DNA from: Salisapilia sapeloensis
Taxonomy: Eukaryota > Oomycota > Peronosporomycetes > Peronosporales > Salisapiliaceae
Reading direction: 5' to 3'
NCBI GenBank assembly: GCA_023334545.1
Contig: JAADVB010000080.1
Coordinates: 1 to 64,000, forward strand
DNA: 64,000 nucleotides
Below the pieces are notes generated by a model that saw only the letters and a list, made by a program, of their open reading frames with translations, did no database searches and was not told the DNA's origin. Positions 40,942 to 53,909 of the stretch are shown one piece after another. Numbering within the stretch: the first letter of the stretch is position 1; every line of letters begins with the position of its first letter. Both the position numbers and the translations under genes were made by a program.

Positions 40942-42404
40942 ATGGGAAACAAGACGTCCAAGGGTGGCAGGAGCTTCCGCCCTCCTGTCAAGAGCGACCG
41001 GGGTAACAAGTTCACCGCCAACAACAACCGGGACCAAGGACGCAGCGCGCCACCCGCGCCGTCCTCCACGAGCAATGCCTCTTCGTCGAACGCGAACGGG
41101 GTTACCGGCGGGCACGAGCAACCGCCTCCGGCCCCACAGTCTGCAGCGACGTCATCTTCTAAGACGACCGAGCAAGACAATGAGTCTGACGTCGAGGACG
41201 ACGACTCCGGCCCAGCGGAGCAAATGTCGATCCAAGAGCTCGGCGATGGCGACAAGAACGCTGCGCAGACCAAGGTGTCGGTCGAGGACTTTGACTTGCT
41301 CAAGGTGCTTGGCAAGGGCAGTTTCGGTAAGGTCATGATGGTCCGAAAGAAGGACTCGAGACAGATCTACGCTTTGAAGACACTGCGAAAGGCAGCATTG
41401 ATCAAACGCAACCAGGTATGTCCTTCTCCTCCTCCCTCTCCATTTCTCGTACTGACGACCTCTTAGTTAATACATACAAAAACAGAGCGTAGTATCCTCC
41501 AGAGCATCAAGCATCCGTTCTTGACGAGACTCACATACGCCTTCCAGGTATCCTCCCTCTCTCTTGTCTATCTTTAAACCAACCCTCACGTCTGTGATAG
41601 ACACCGGAGAAACTGTACCTTGTCATGGACTTTTGTGGTGGTGGAGAACTCTTCTTCTGGCTGAAGAAGGAGCGTCGTTTCTCTCAGACCAAGGCTCGTC
41701 TCTTCGCGGCGGAGATCATCCTCGCGCTCCAGGAGCTCCACTCGCACGATATCATCTACCGTGATCTCAAGCCAGAGAACATCTTGCTCGACCTCGAAGG
41801 CCACGTCAAACTGACGGACTTTGGGCTTAGTAAGGAAGCGGTCTCGGGCGCCGGCGCCGTCGGAGGGACCAAGACGTTCTGTGGTACGCCAGAGTACCTC
41901 GCCCCAGAGATTCTCGAGAACAAGGGACACGGCAAGGCTGTCGACTGGTGGAGTCTCGGTACACTCATCTACGAGATGCTCACTGGCCTGCCTCCCTTCT
42001 ACGACCAGAACATGCAGCGCATGTACGACAAGATCTTGAACGCTCCGCTGCGCTTCCCGTCTTTCATGTCGGCCGAAGCCAAGGACCTGCTGCAAGGTCT
42101 CCTCACGCGTAAAGTGTCGGAGCGACTGGGTAGCGGCCCGACGGACGCGGAGGAGATCAAGAAGCATCCGTTCTTCAACAACTTGGACTGGGACGCCGTG
42201 TACCGACGGGAGGTCGTGCCGGAGTTTAAGCCTCCGAACCGTCAAGGCAGTGTGGACACGAGCAACTTTGATGTCGAGTTCACAGGGGAGAAGCCAGTGG
42301 ACTCAGTTGTGACGTCCACCATGAGCGAGACTCAGCGGGACAAGGCCCAGTTCGACGGCTTTACCTACAACGAAGACACGATGGACCAGGGCAAGAGCAA
42401 CTAA
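40942..42404 (+). CDS. AGC-family Ser/Thr kinase with N-myristoylation motif (three exons)
   Basis: Exons 40942-41415, 41467-41547 and 41601-42404 give 452 residues. The start MGNKTSKGG has Gly2 and Ser6 as in N-myristoylated proteins; a ~90-residue disordered region follows. The kinase domain starts at VEDFDLLKVLGKGSFGKV, with catalytic-loop YRDLKPEN, DFG in LTDFGLSKE, activation-loop TFCGTPEYLAPE and VDWWSLG. The tail has PPFYDQN, a turn motif region and hydrophobic motif FDGFTY. This is closest to AKT/SGK/S6K-like AGC kinases, with PDK1-type activation expected at the TFCGT Thr. No PH or C2 domain is present, so the lipid anchor would replace lipid binding. All catalytic residues are intact. 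Confidence 0.93.
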
Positions 42405-42434
42405 ACAAATAGTTCCGTTTTCAAAAGATACACT

Positions 42435-44476
42435 CTACTTGTTCCTCTTGGCATCCTTCTTGTTAAACCTCTTTCGACTCCCAGCAGAGTTGATATGGAC
42501 CGTCGGGTTCCCGCCAGCAAACTCCGAGTCTTCATACGGATTCTTATCTCGTCCCTTGCGCCCCTTTCGACCGTGTCGCTTCAGTCGCTTGCTCACCCCG
42601 GCCTTCTCTTCCACTGTCTCGAATGCCTCCATCTCCTCTACGTCTTCCTCGTCTTCCTCTACACTCTCTAGGATGGGTTCGTCCGACGGAAACTTTTCCT
42701 TGGCTAGTCGATGGATGTCGAAGGCGTCCGGATCAGCCGTCTCTGGCGGAGGGTGACAGTACAAGAGCTTTCCCTTGACGTAGTCTCTCAGCAAGTCTCT
42801 TGCTGCTCGAGACGTATCGGCTCCACCCTTACCAGTCGTCTTGTACCCGCGGTGCATCGCATATGCCTCAAGTAAAGTGTACACATCCACCGGATCCGTC
42901 TCTTTCGACGTCACGGGGATCTGGATCTTGATGCCATACGTCCGTTCGAACACACGCTTAGGGATACGCAGACACATGAGTTCGCATGGTCCGACGTGGT
43001 CTCGCAGCTGAGCAATCGGAAGAACACCGCAGCAGTACATCTCGGCCTTGCTACTGACAAAGCTAGGGAAGACGAGACCTGGGCAATCGCACAGCATAAT
43101 ACGATCGGACAAGATCATCGTCTGGAAGTGTTTTGTCTTGCCTGGTGTCGCACCCACTGCCACACGCTTCGTCTTGTGAGAGTACGTAGACGTACCGAGC
43201 AGAGCATTGATGACACTACTCTTACCGACGTTGGGGAAACCGACCATACCGAACTTGATCAGTCCATTATCCTTTTCTCGAATCCCCACCTGCCCTAGTG
43301 TCTCTCCTGCGATCTGCGTCATGTAGTCCAGTAGTTCTTCTCGGGAAAAAAGCGGGTACTTGCTGTCCACTGCAGACGTCGACTCCACTGGCTGCACAAC
43401 CTGTTCTTCCTCATCTTCGTCTTCCAACTGCTTGTACGCCGCGTCAATCTCTTCCTGAGATTTTTTAGCCGAAAAGAAGATAATGTCGGTCGTTTCGTTC
43501 GAAAAGTAGTCTCCCCACGCCTCTCGCTGTCGATCGTCTAGATAATCAGACTTGTTCACAATGAGCATCGTCCGGCGCTTGAACTCTCCTTCCTTAGCAT
43601 ACGCTTCCAGATCTTCCGATCTAGTGTATATGGTTAGATAGAAGCATTTCTTCTGCTCTAGGATGTTGCGTACCGGTAGAATAGAGGGTTTCGTGCATCG
43701 ACGATCTGAACGAGAATGTCACTGCGCTCTCGGACGTGCCACAGCTGCCGCCACACCTCCAAGTTCTTCTCGAAAGGAGTCACTTGGACATCGTCCCTTG
43801 ATTGTTCTCGTCTACATCAAGCGTTAGATGTGATACCCATATAGCTTTACGAGACAACGTACTCGGCAATCTCTCGACGCCACTCTAAGAAGCTCTCCTT
43901 CTCTCGCTGATTCAACTCTTCTGCAGACATGGAAGGCGTCCATGCAGGTCGACGAGGCACCTTGAGCTCTGCAAAGGTCATTTCCGGTACATGATTGCCG
44001 TATTTTCTAAAAACAGAGATGCGTGAGCTTTGCACGATACATGAATAGGTGCAAAATGCATACTCGACAAGCGTCGGGCCGTCCGGACCGTCGTTAATGA
44101 GCTTGACGTTGTCTCTGTTGGCAGTGAAATCACGATTGGCCATCACAGCATTCGTGAGGAAGTCATCCTATTCATCACTTGCAATTAGATGGATCAAATA
44201 AAAGGTATGTAACGTATAATTCGACTTACCAGAGAGGATCCTTCGAGGTAAGATGCTAGTGCGTTGCTTGCATCTCCTCCATCTCGTTCCGAAACGTGTT
44301 TGCCAGCACTAGAGAAGAAGAATATGCATAAGAACATACACTTTTCATAGTCTCTCGTGCATTAAATAGTACCTGGATGCAACATCACGTGTGTTGGTCG
44401 TGGAATAGTTCTTTTGCGTGCGGACGAGCGCCTTGCCCAGTCCGCCGGTGTTCACGCGCTTGCCGGAGCGTCCCAT
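42435..44476 (-). CDS. LSG1: LSG1 large-subunit GTPase (six exons)
   Basis: Exons 44476-44373, 44308-44230, 44167-44064, 44006-43863, 43811-43674 and 43620-42435 give 584 residues. The protein opens MGRSGKRVNTGGLGKALVR and has the LSG1 blocks VTPFEKNLEVWRQLWHV, RSDILVQIVDARNPLFYR and EGEFKRRTMLIVNKSDYL. GTPase motifs are circularly permuted: G4 NKSD first, then G1 GFPNVGKSS, G2/G3 region ATPGKTKHFQT and DCPGLVFPS. The C-terminus is acidic, then Lys/Arg-rich. LSG1 is a cytoplasmic GTPase that releases the export adaptor NMD3 from pre-60S subunits. It is convergent with the kinase gene, 30 bp between stops. Introns run about 51-64 bp and all joins keep phase. Confidence 0.95.
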
Positions 44477-45019
44477 TCTTTAGTTGTGACTCGTTTTGTT
44501 GGTTGAGAAGCTGCATACAAAACACAAGTCGGATTTGAAATCAGAAAAAGCCACATGGAAACTTACAGGAACAAGAAGACTGGAAAGCTATGCCGACATG
44601 GTAGAATGTGTAGCGAGTACGAGTTGCTAAAAAGGTTATTCACGCTGTATTTAAACAATGGATAATACACGTCTAAGTCTGGATGCTTCAATTTCGCTCT
44701 CTGGTTGATGCTGTTACTCTATCGAATGCAGTGGAGATACCTAGAGCTACCATGGAAAAAGTGGAGTCATACAGAAACATGAGACAATCGACACTGCATG
44801 ATGCATAAAAGAGAAATAGGATGCGTGGAATATAGCGCTTCTAATGTATCTGCACATGCTTCATGGAAGCAGCAACTGACGAACGATGGCAGAACTTTAT
44901 CACGTAGCCATAAAGCATCCATCGTATTACATTGCCATGATGATACACTAGTAGTGCATGGCAAGTTCCATGCTCCAGTAGCGTTACTCTACCATACAAT
45001 GATAATTTAACCAAAAGCC
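44477..45019. other. Intergenic region between LSG1 and the unknown coiled-coil gene
   Basis: Divergent promoter region of about 540 bp. Short ORFs overlap each other on both strands around 44767-45035, but they have no family resemblance and no coding-like composition. Nothing else is seen. Confidence 0.45.
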
Positions 45020-48000
45020 ATGGACTTGCAGTCAAATACTTGGAGTAATGCTATCCGTTTCGCCCCTGATAAGAATCCATTTGCAACTGGATTAATCGTC
45101 GTTGTATCCGCAGGATAGGTTACCAGTCGTTACAAATACTAAAGATGATACTTTTAGCTGCACCTTTACGCGGTGCCAAGCAAAGAACGGCGAACAGAGT
45201 TGGAGCCTAGCGACCATATTCCCATGGTACGTCGACTAGGAGGCGAAAAGTACAAGATTGAATCGGAAAAAGAAGAGGATGAGTGCTTGACGAGTAAAGC
45301 CATTCCGGTGCCTTTATTAAGCAGGTCGCTACCATCTCTACCTGTTAATGAGACCACAGGAGAACTAGTTGATGGCAGTACTACAGATAGCAACTTGCCC
45401 ACATCACAAAATAACTTGATACGGATCAATGTCATGCTTCCTATTGCAAAGATGGAACCAGCTTCACGCGAAAACACTGCACCGACCACTCGACTCGATT
45501 TACAAGGAACGCAAACGATTTGTGGGCACAAAAAGGTGGCAACACCGTCCACACTTCATAAGCGTATTATCTCGAGGCGAAGCGAAAAGGAACTACAGGA
45601 AAAAGAGGCCTATGAACGACATCGCATTGCCAATCAGAACCGAAATGCTCTTCGAACGCCATGCAGAAGCCGTGTGCCAAAGCAAAATGTAAAATCCGTT
45701 GCTACTCTCGCGTCATGTATTCCGATCGGTGGCTACATGCCGGAAGATCCGTCCCTCCCAAGCAGTTTTCGGCAGTCCAAGCCAAAAGTATATCGATCTT
45801 CTTTCAATCCACAGGACACTCGTCGCCAACAGACAGAATGTGCCATCGTCAGTACGAATAATGCTATAGAACACAATGCATCAGATGTGGTAGAATCACG
45901 TAAAAGTCTTTCTCCACGACATAAAAACGGATATGGAAAGCAGGAGAAAGCAACTCTAGTATCACTGACTAACGTACAGCAGTACTCTACCTTCATGTTG
46001 GACTTTGACGAGTCCAACTGGATCCAAGAAGATGAGTCGGATGAGGAAGAAGTTCCGGAGGTTGATCCGAACAGACCGGTCTTCCAGATTCAGCTAACAT
46101 CGTGGAAAGCGTTAAGTGACGAAGAGAAAATGATGGAGTTAATTGCCGCTTCAAAATGTCGCTGCATTCACGAAGACGCCGAGCTCGATGGTGTTTATAT
46201 TCCATCCCAGCAGGACTTCACCAATCCCACGGACGTATCAGCACAACTAGGCGTTCGTTCATTCATGCGCTGGTTTAGCTCTAGTCATCGCAAGCGACAG
46301 CACATTCGAGAGCGCTTTCTCATGGAAGAGCTACTGTGTGCAGCTCGAGGCGATACAGTCGATACAGTCGATGAAGAGTACAGGGAAGCTGGACGCTTGT
46401 TACCAGACGAAGAGCATATTGGAAACAACACTAGTCAGGAATGGTACGACTTTACTACATGGTACTCGACAGGTCTATTACCTGACCAGGATACGCATGA
46501 TGTGGACGAGATAGCAGAGCTACAGTCGAATAGGCGTTGTAATCGCAAAGTATTTCTTGAGAGCCAGTTAGAGGTACTGGAAGACAATAAACGTCAACTG
46601 GATGAGCAGTATGCAAAGTATCCGCAGATGGGTCCACCCTCTCAAGTTTTTCTATTTGAAAAAGTCAAGATATGCGAACCAGATCCAGTGTTACTTTTGT
46701 CTGCTTACTTTAATTTGTCACCTGAGCTTCAGGAAAAGGAACTGACATTGGCAATATGCGATCCACTTGTTCAAATAGCAGCAGCAATGGAGAATATCGA
46801 CCTACCGGACGTCACAGGCTTAGTCATGGAGGAAGTGGATGTGCTCTTGTTGGCAGCCAACTTTCAAAAGTGGTGGAGTATCCCAGGCAATACACACAGA
46901 GCAGACTTTCTTGAGCGAGAGAGTGAACAGGCAGCAATGGATAGTCAGGTCCAGTCTGAACTTGCAAGTGAAAAGACTCCAGGAAAGGAGATAGAGTTTA
47001 AGGAAGCCTACTATAGTTCTCCAACTGCTCGATTAGGCTTCCTAACACGGATAATGCTTCGTCTGCGTAGACAGCAGCGAATAGAGCATCCGAGTGAGCT
47101 AGGAAAATTTCCAGTACCAACAATGTTTTATATCACCCCGCCACCAGTAGTCATGACCAATTGCAACCCTCAGGCGTTTGGGCACGCTCCACGCCGGACA
47201 GTTACTGTACAATCTAACATGCAGGTCCGACCAGGTGAATCGATCCAGTCGGATGTTGAGGAGGAACTGTTTGTCGACTCGGACAGCGAGTACAGTGAAT
47301 TCAATGACCGCGAAGTTGACAGTGAAGTCGAAGAAGATAGTCTTGCCTACTTGGAAGAAATAGAGCTGATGGCAGAGGAAGATGAGATGTCTGGAAAGCT
47401 AGGATTTGAAATTAAACAGGTCGTACTGGAGATTGTGAAGACACCAATCGTCTTCTATGATGAACCGAAAGTCATACCAGAGCCAGAAGAAGTGGAGGTG
47501 GAGGTGGATGAAGAAGTAGAAAACGAGCTGCAGCGTAGGTTGGAAGAGGAAAGGTTGCAGCGTCTTGCTGAAGAGAAGCGACTGGAGGAGGAACGAGCTA
47601 AGAAAGAGCATCTACGACTATTGTTGCTCAAGAAGAAGGAACAGGAAATGAAGAGAGCTCAAGAGATGAAGGAAGCTGAGAAGCAAAGGCGGTTGATGGA
47701 AGATCTCCAGAGACAAGAGGATCTGAGGCTCATGAGGATAGAAGAAGAAACGGAGAAGAAGAGGCTGGCGATGATGACAGAGGAGAGACTAAAGATGAAA
47801 AAGGAAGATCTGCTTGCTGCCAAATTGCGTTCTTACATGAACAAGTTGGAAAAGGAAGAGCAGCAGCAACAAGCTAAAAGTGTGCTTGCCATGACGGGTG
47901 AAGATGAATATTCACGACTACTCAACACATATCTGGATGACATGGAACAACAGGAACGCGCGCGAGCTGAATTCTTACGTGAGCTCTACACCGAGTTCGA

Positions 48001-48469
48001 TCCTTATTATCCCACCTCTCGCGAGTCTTCTGAGATATACTTACCATCGCTGAAGCGTCGGATCCGAGAGCAAGAGGAAAGGAAGCGTCGTGGACGAATT
48101 GATTATCCGGATGTACGTTGCAAAAGTCAGTACGAAGTGGAGCAAGAGCAGTATCTAGCGAGAGACTCTAGGAAATTTAAACAGTTGATGGGCCTGCCAC
48201 TCGTCACGAAAGAAGGCAAGAAGACACTAAAGCAACCGTCAGAGGTTGAGATAATAGAGGCACAGCGGGTAGCTCACGGTCTCGAGCCTCCCGTTGAACG
48301 AAAGGAAAGACGGAAACTGCCAGATCTGATGAAGTGGAAAACTTCTCGAAGCAAATACACCGTTCCAGTGAAAACACAGAAGAAGCAAGTCCAACAGGAA
48401 GAACCGCAAGCTCTGCCCTTTTTCCGTGGGAACATGCTCGTCAAAGGCCAAGGCAAGTCGAAGACGTAG
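45020..48469 (+). CDS. Large unknown protein with acidic and coiled-coil regions (two exons)
   Basis: The long frame begins after an AG acceptor at 45157. An upstream ATG exon (45020-45103, MDLQSNTWSNAIRF..., 54-bp intron) joins it in phase, giving 1131 residues. If that exon is not real, the start is ATG 45224 (1081 residues). No domain is recognised. In order: a basic N-terminus; a Trp/Phe-containing folded-looking block (ALSDEEKMMELIAASKCRCIH, SFMRWFSSSHRKRQHIRERF, WYDFTTWYSTGLLPDQD); a second block (LLAANFQKWWSIPGN); an acidic stretch; a long Glu/Lys/Arg/Leu coiled coil; and a basic C-terminus. The W/F-rich blocks plus coiled coil suggest a scaffold, perhaps ciliary, but this is a guess. 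Confidence 0.7.
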
Positions 48470-48490
48470 GGTCAAGGTATAACGTTCGTA

Positions 48491-50027
48491 TTAACTGCCC
48501 ATGGATACTTCTTCTGGCTCCACTATACTTTCACGAGCTTTCTGCAAGTGTGAAAACAGTCAGTACGGTCACCTGTATGCGTAAGTATGCTTCTAGCAAG
48601 CTACCTCGATAACCCGGTCGATATGGACACCACCGACACGAGCGTTGAATTGGAATAAGATCTTCGTCCAGCTGTCCGCCAGCGCTCGTTGTGGAGAGCA
48701 TCTTTGTAGGAACTCCATACCAGTCAGCACTGGTCTATCCTCATCCATATACCCTTGTTCGAATGCAAATTTCGCCAGATCCCCTTCACTCAGCTACACT
48801 CTACGATAAGGCTGTTGTCAAAAGATTGAAGATACGAAGTGTACCTCTTCTTGCTGTCGGAAAGTCTCGTCTGCATCAAATAGAGGAATGCCTTCTAGCG
48901 TCGTAAACTGGTTTTCCGAGTCGAGTCGAAGGACAATCGATGGTTTCTCGGTAAAGACAAAAAATCTACTGGTACTGGCATCCTTCCACACGAGTGCGAG
49001 TGGACTTAAGCCTAGTTCATAGTGTCCAGCCTTCATGTAGAACAAAAGTCCATCCCTAGTACCAGTTTAGCTACCTGCTTGACTTGTGCAGCATCACAAA
49101 TATGAATAGCATACTTGATAAAGGGAAACGGAGATGTGTATGCATGCCGAACGCCTGATTCATCGCATTCAAAGCACGGAATAGTCTGGTAAAGACTTTT
49201 AGTCAGGTACTCAGTATAAAAGTGATACAGCATACCTGGAAAGGGAACGGATTGGCCTTGGATCGAGTCGTTGCCGTCGTCTCACTCATCTTGTCCCGTA
49301 GCCAATACAGTCGGAACTCTGTTGTACAGTCGTAGAGCATGTATCCCTATCGTGCACGTTCACCATCAACAGAATGCCACTGTTTACTTGGAAGTATGAA
49401 ACTACCTTCCAGCACATGACATCAAGCACGTAAAATGTTCCATCATGCTCGTGGAAGATGCAATCTAATATGCAGTGGGCGCCATTCGCCTTGTTCGTCT
49501 TGTTCGATCCACTGGGTAGACCTGACGGGAACTTTTTAAAAATCGATCCAGACGGTAATCTGGCAACGGTCACTCCACTGCAAAGTCAATCATAAGTTAG
49601 ACAGGCAATAACATATACAAATCAAGAACGAATAGAGATACCTGTTCGCGACAACTAGACATCTCTTGCCTTCCGGTCGCGGTAGGACGTACCATCCATC
49701 ACCAATCATACTACCTTTCCCATTCAAACCATTCGGTACATCCACCATCCATTCAGGCACCATCAACTGTTTTGAAAAGTGATCTCGACGCTTTTTAATA
49801 CGCTCCTCTCTTGTCTTCTTTTTCGCCGTCGAAGTCGCCATCTCAGCATCGGATGCATCTGAAGCATCGACGTCAGGTTCAAGCGCTAAATTTCTTGTTT
49901 GTTCCGTCAAATCTCTCCGAGCCTGTCGCTGTTTTTGAAGCACCTTTTGTCTTCGTGAAGCAGCGTTGCTTTCCCATCGTTGCCGCTTGATCGGCGTCCG
50001 CTTCGCCATAATCTCTTTTGTTGTCAT
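48491..50027 (-). CDS. SNUPN: Snurportin-1 (seven exons)
   Basis: Exons 50027-49642, 49577-49406, 49346-49236, 49185-49115, 49055-48845, 48793-48605 and 48541-48491 give 396 residues, near the animal length. The N-terminus is Arg/Lys-rich like the importin-beta-binding domain (KRQRWESNAASRRQKVLQK). The m3G-cap-binding domain shows PEGKRCLVVAN, LDCIFHEHDGTFYVLDVMCW, DCTTEFRLYWLRDKM and FPFIKDGLLFYMKAGHY. Snurportin carries trimethylguanosine-capped snRNPs into the nucleus via importin beta. The FPFIKDGLLFY join is needed to restore the conserved segment; the unspliced frame there reads to a false stop. The gene ends 21 bp from the stop of the unknown coiled-coil gene. Confidence 0.93.
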
Positions 50028-50148
50028 GTTAAGTGTCCGCTATTTTCCATCCTAAATATTCCTTCCGATTGGCCAGGAGGTATATATGTTTACACCTTGC
50101 CTAAAATTACGTATTGATTTACTGGGCGACAAGCAAAATTGACATCAA

Positions 50149-51552
50149 ATGACGGAGCAAGAGCAGGAAGTCGTGTTGGCACGCGAATGCGAGTATCGCC
50201 TTGAAGTAGGCCCGCAAGAAGTCGTTTACGTCACTCTCAAGAGCGGATCCGTCGAATTATTTGGTGTGGAGCTTGCAGTCGATCGTGAATATACCTTTCG
50301 GGACCGAAAGCTAGCTTTATTCACGTGGTACGGTGCTACACTGGCCGTAAAAGGCCATGCTGAAGTAGCGTATACGTCGGAAGAGACGCCTATGAATACA
50401 TACCTGAATATCCATGCTCAATTGCAACGCAGGAGAGAAACTGCAGCGGCCATGCAACGTGCTGGGCCAAGAGTACGTGATGACATAGCATAACAGCATT
50501 AAGTCAGCATACTAAATATCTTTTTTTTCTACAGGTGCTAATTGCTGGTCCGAACGACAGTGGCAAATCCACAACTTCTCGGATCCTTCTCAACTACGCT
50601 CTACGTCTAGGAGAGAAACCTACTCTCGTGACAACGGATGTCGGACAGAATCTCTTGAGCATCCCTGGCACGCTCTCTGCTTCTCCTCTCGACCTCCACT
50701 GTCTTAGTGTTGAGGAAGAGTTTATCTTGACGAACCCACTCGTCTACTATTTTGGTCATCCGACTATCACAGAAAACGTGGAGCTCTATCGACACCACTT
50801 GAACACCATTTCCTCTGCAGTTTGCCAGCGCTTAGACAAGGAAGCACAGGCGAATGCATCAGGTTGTATCGTCGACACGCCTGGATGGGTCGATGGCGAA
50901 GGCTACGACCTACTGATAGAAACGATCTCAGCTCTCTCCATCGACGTCGTGCTTGTCGTCGGTCAAGACCGGCTCTTCAGTCGGCTCCAGACATCTCTCA
51001 AAGAGAGCTCCAACACGAGTGTGGTCAAACTTCCTCGGTCTGGAGGTGTCGTGCCTGCCAACGCCAAGACCAGGTCGGAGCTTCGTAGTGGCAAGATCCG
51101 CGAGTACTTTTACGGCAAAGACTCGCTCATGCTTCCGATCCCGACGCACTCTCCTTGCGTCAAGGAAGTCTCTTTCTCCGAAGTAGACGTCTGGCAAGCG
51201 ATTGACATGAAAGTGAGCGAAGTCATGCTGCCAGTGGGTCAGACAGAGGAGAGTGAAGACCGACTACAAATGGTAAAGATGGACAAGACCACCGAGCTGA
51301 GTAATGCCATCTGCGGCGTACTACCAGAAAAGTCCTCCTCCGAACCATCCACGACATACATCAACTTGCCATCCGCTGGATTCGTCCTCGTGTACGAACT
51401 CTCTTTGGCATCATGTATACATCCATGTATTTATCTTTATGCATAGGAAAGAGGTCAAGATGTCGGAAGAAAAGCTGGTGCTTCTCGTACCATCTCCAGG
51501 CCCCCTTCCGTCTCGCAATCTAGTCCTAGGATCGATCAAATGGGTCGACTAA
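50149..51552 (+). CDS. CLP1: CLP1 polynucleotide 5'-hydroxyl kinase / pre-mRNA 3'-end factor (three exons)
   Basis: Exons 50149-50472, 50535-51391 and 51447-51552 give 428 residues. There is an N-terminal beta domain (GSVELFGVELAVDREYTF), a P-loop GPNDSGKST at 113-121, DVGQNLLSIPGTLSA, CIVDTPGW and QDRLFSRL, then the C-terminal domain ending LPSRNLVLGSIKW. The P-loop keeps Lys and Ser/Thr. CLP1 belongs to cleavage factor II in pre-mRNA 3'-end processing; animal CLP1 also phosphorylates RNA 5'-OH ends with the tRNA-splicing endonuclease. The gene is divergent from snurportin, with about 120 bp between starts. Confidence 0.95.
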
Positions 51553-51578
51553 TTCCAAACATGCTTCCTTTATTGCTG

Positions 51579-53810
51579 TTAATAGGCCCAGTCCGGCTCC
51601 ATCCGGTTCTTTCGATACCAGTCTCCTCCGCCTACATCTAGCGCCTCGTCAAAGCTACCGGCTCTCGCGACGATCTGGATCACCCTGTCGTATAGCGCGA
51701 CGTTCATCTCAGCGTCCAGTCGACCTGTCATCTCGTCATAGAAGGACACGGCGCTCTTCCAGTCGTCATGCTTCGTGCACGAGTCAATCACGATCTCCAG
51801 CATATGCTGACGCAGCGTATCGGAGAAACCTTTCGGCATGCTCTCGTACAACTCGACCACTTCCTCATGATCGTCCTTTGCTCTAGCAGCCTTCAGCGCA
51901 AACATATTAAGCGCATCGGCTGGTAAGAACACTTGAGGCGTGTCGCCATTTCTCTTGGCATGTCCTCTCGTAACGATGTACTGGTCAAACAGTCGACGTA
52001 CTTCATCATATCTCTTGGCATTGTACGAAGTCTTCATCAAGAGCGTGAACCCGAATGTCGACGCAAGGTTCTTCCGTTCGCCCATCCAGTATAAATGGTT
52101 CTTCGCTCGATGATACTTGCCTGCAGCAATGTACGTCTCGAGCATGTGATTGTGTGCGACGGAGGATGCAACATGACCTCTCGAAGCGAATTTCACCATC
52201 AACGTTTCTGCCATTCCCACGTCTTTCGTCGCAGCACATGCTCTCAAAAGGAGATTTAGCATCTTGGCAGACCGCGCGCGTCTACGACAAATGTAGCTGT
52301 TGTTCCAGATGTGAAGAGCACGCTTATAGTCTCCAGATTCGATAAAGACATTCACAAGTGCTTCGTAGTTGTATCTGTCCAACACAATCGCTCTCTCCAA
52401 CGCTTCTTTCCAGTACACATCTGCTCGCGTGACATCCTTGTCAATCGAACAGCTCTCGAGAAGCTGACTCAGCGTATGGGACGTCCATGGTATCTCGAGT
52501 TCATCTCGTAGCTCCATCACATGCTTGATCCCGTCTAAATCCCGACTGCGCACCATGGCAGCCAGCAATGCGTTCATCGTGACTGAATCCGGCGTGATCC
52601 CCCGCTTCTGCATCTGCTCAAACGTCTTCATCGCTTCGTCTCCATCGCGACGCGTCGCATGGGACGAAATGAGCGTGTTGTAAGAGTACAAGTTTGGCGT
52701 CGTGTGCGTTTCCATGAGGTTAAAGATGACTGGAAGGAGAGTGGCATCAGAGCTCTTGGCACAGGCGGCTAGTGCCGAGTTGCATAGCTTGTCACCAGGA
52801 TACACACCGTCTTCCAAGAGCATGGAAAAGAGCTGGGACGCAGCCCAGTGCTTTCGATGGCGAGCACAAGTGATGATGGCAGACGCAAAGACGTTGCTCT
52901 TGTGCGCTAGATTACGGAAGCGGATGCTGGACAGTAGACCCTGGACTTCTTCCCACTCGTTCAAGCGGACGTGTGCCAAGACACCGGCGCCGTACGTTCG
53001 GTGGTTGGGCATGATGTTGTCCGAAATCATCTCATTCAGTAACTGCAAGGCCTCTGGAACGCTCGAGTATGGACCACGAGCACAAGCGTGGATGGCCGAT
53101 GTGTACGTGACGACGTCTGGCTTAATTTTGAAATGCTTGACGAGGTCTAGGACACTTAATGCGACCGTCGGGTTGCCCATGCGAGCGGAATTGGCGGCCG
53201 CGCGATTTAGTTCATTCAGCGTCGGCTCAAACTGGGACTCTAAAAACGTCCACGCTTCATCCGACTTGTCCATCATAAGCAACACGCGTGCGATGAGGAC
53301 CGCGTCCATTCGATTCCACTTGGTATCCTTATACGGGTACGTCGTCATGTACTACAGACACAAGCATCCAATTAGTCATTGCTACGCTCGAAGTTGTGAT
53401 ACATGCATGCAGCACTCCATCAGGCTGTACAGAGGTCTTTTAAAATAGATTTAAGAATGCATGTTTCGGTGGTACAAGTCTACCTCGGTGAGCTCTGGTG
53501 TCACGACGCCCCCAACTATGCCGTCCATGAGCAAAAGTCGAAAAGTAGATCGCTCCGTATCTTGCCACCATGGTTGCGTAGGTTTCTTCCCCTTGTCCTC
53601 AATCTCTTTCACGCGTGCTTTCCATTCCTCTGGCACCGTATCACGCTTCACCTCTAGTAGATGAAATCGACTCGGAGGCTGCTGCGCAGGTTGGTTCGGA
53701 ACGTTCGTCAATTTTTCACTCAAAGGCGTAGACGAGAGTGCTCTCTGTAATGTCCTAGAGGCAGCTAGTGGACGCCTTAGAATGCGCAACGTCGACAAGG
53801 TCATTGGCAT
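51579..53810 (-). CDS. Mitochondrial pentatricopeptide-repeat protein (two exons)
   Basis: Exons 53810-53484 and 53351-51579 give 699 residues. The N-terminus (MPMTLSTLRILRRPLAASRTLQRAL) is a strong mitochondrial presequence; an in-frame Met at 53861 would add 17 residues. After PWWQDTERSTFRLLLMDG there are roughly a dozen 35-residue helical hairpins, for example IKPDVVTYTSAIHACARG, TPNLYSYNTLISSHATRRDG and GITPDSVTMNALLAAMVRS. These are P-type PPRs. Such proteins bind organelle RNA sequence-specifically in processing, stability or translation. No endonuclease (SMR, NYN) domain is visible. The intron of 132 bp is long for this window. It converges on CLP1, with 26 bp between stops. Confidence 0.88.
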
Positions 53811-53909
53811 GTCCGCCAAGAGATTTACAGGCGCTTCTTGTTTTTGTGTTGTCTGGTACACGACCTTCGGAACGGTACATGATTACGTATTCTATCAATT
53901 CTATTCAAC

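Noticed and set aside
49033-49115. Unspliced reading VKQVAKLVLGMDFCST to a stop in snurportin
   Set aside because: It breaks the conserved FPF.KDGLLFY segment. A 59-bp GT..AG intron restores it.
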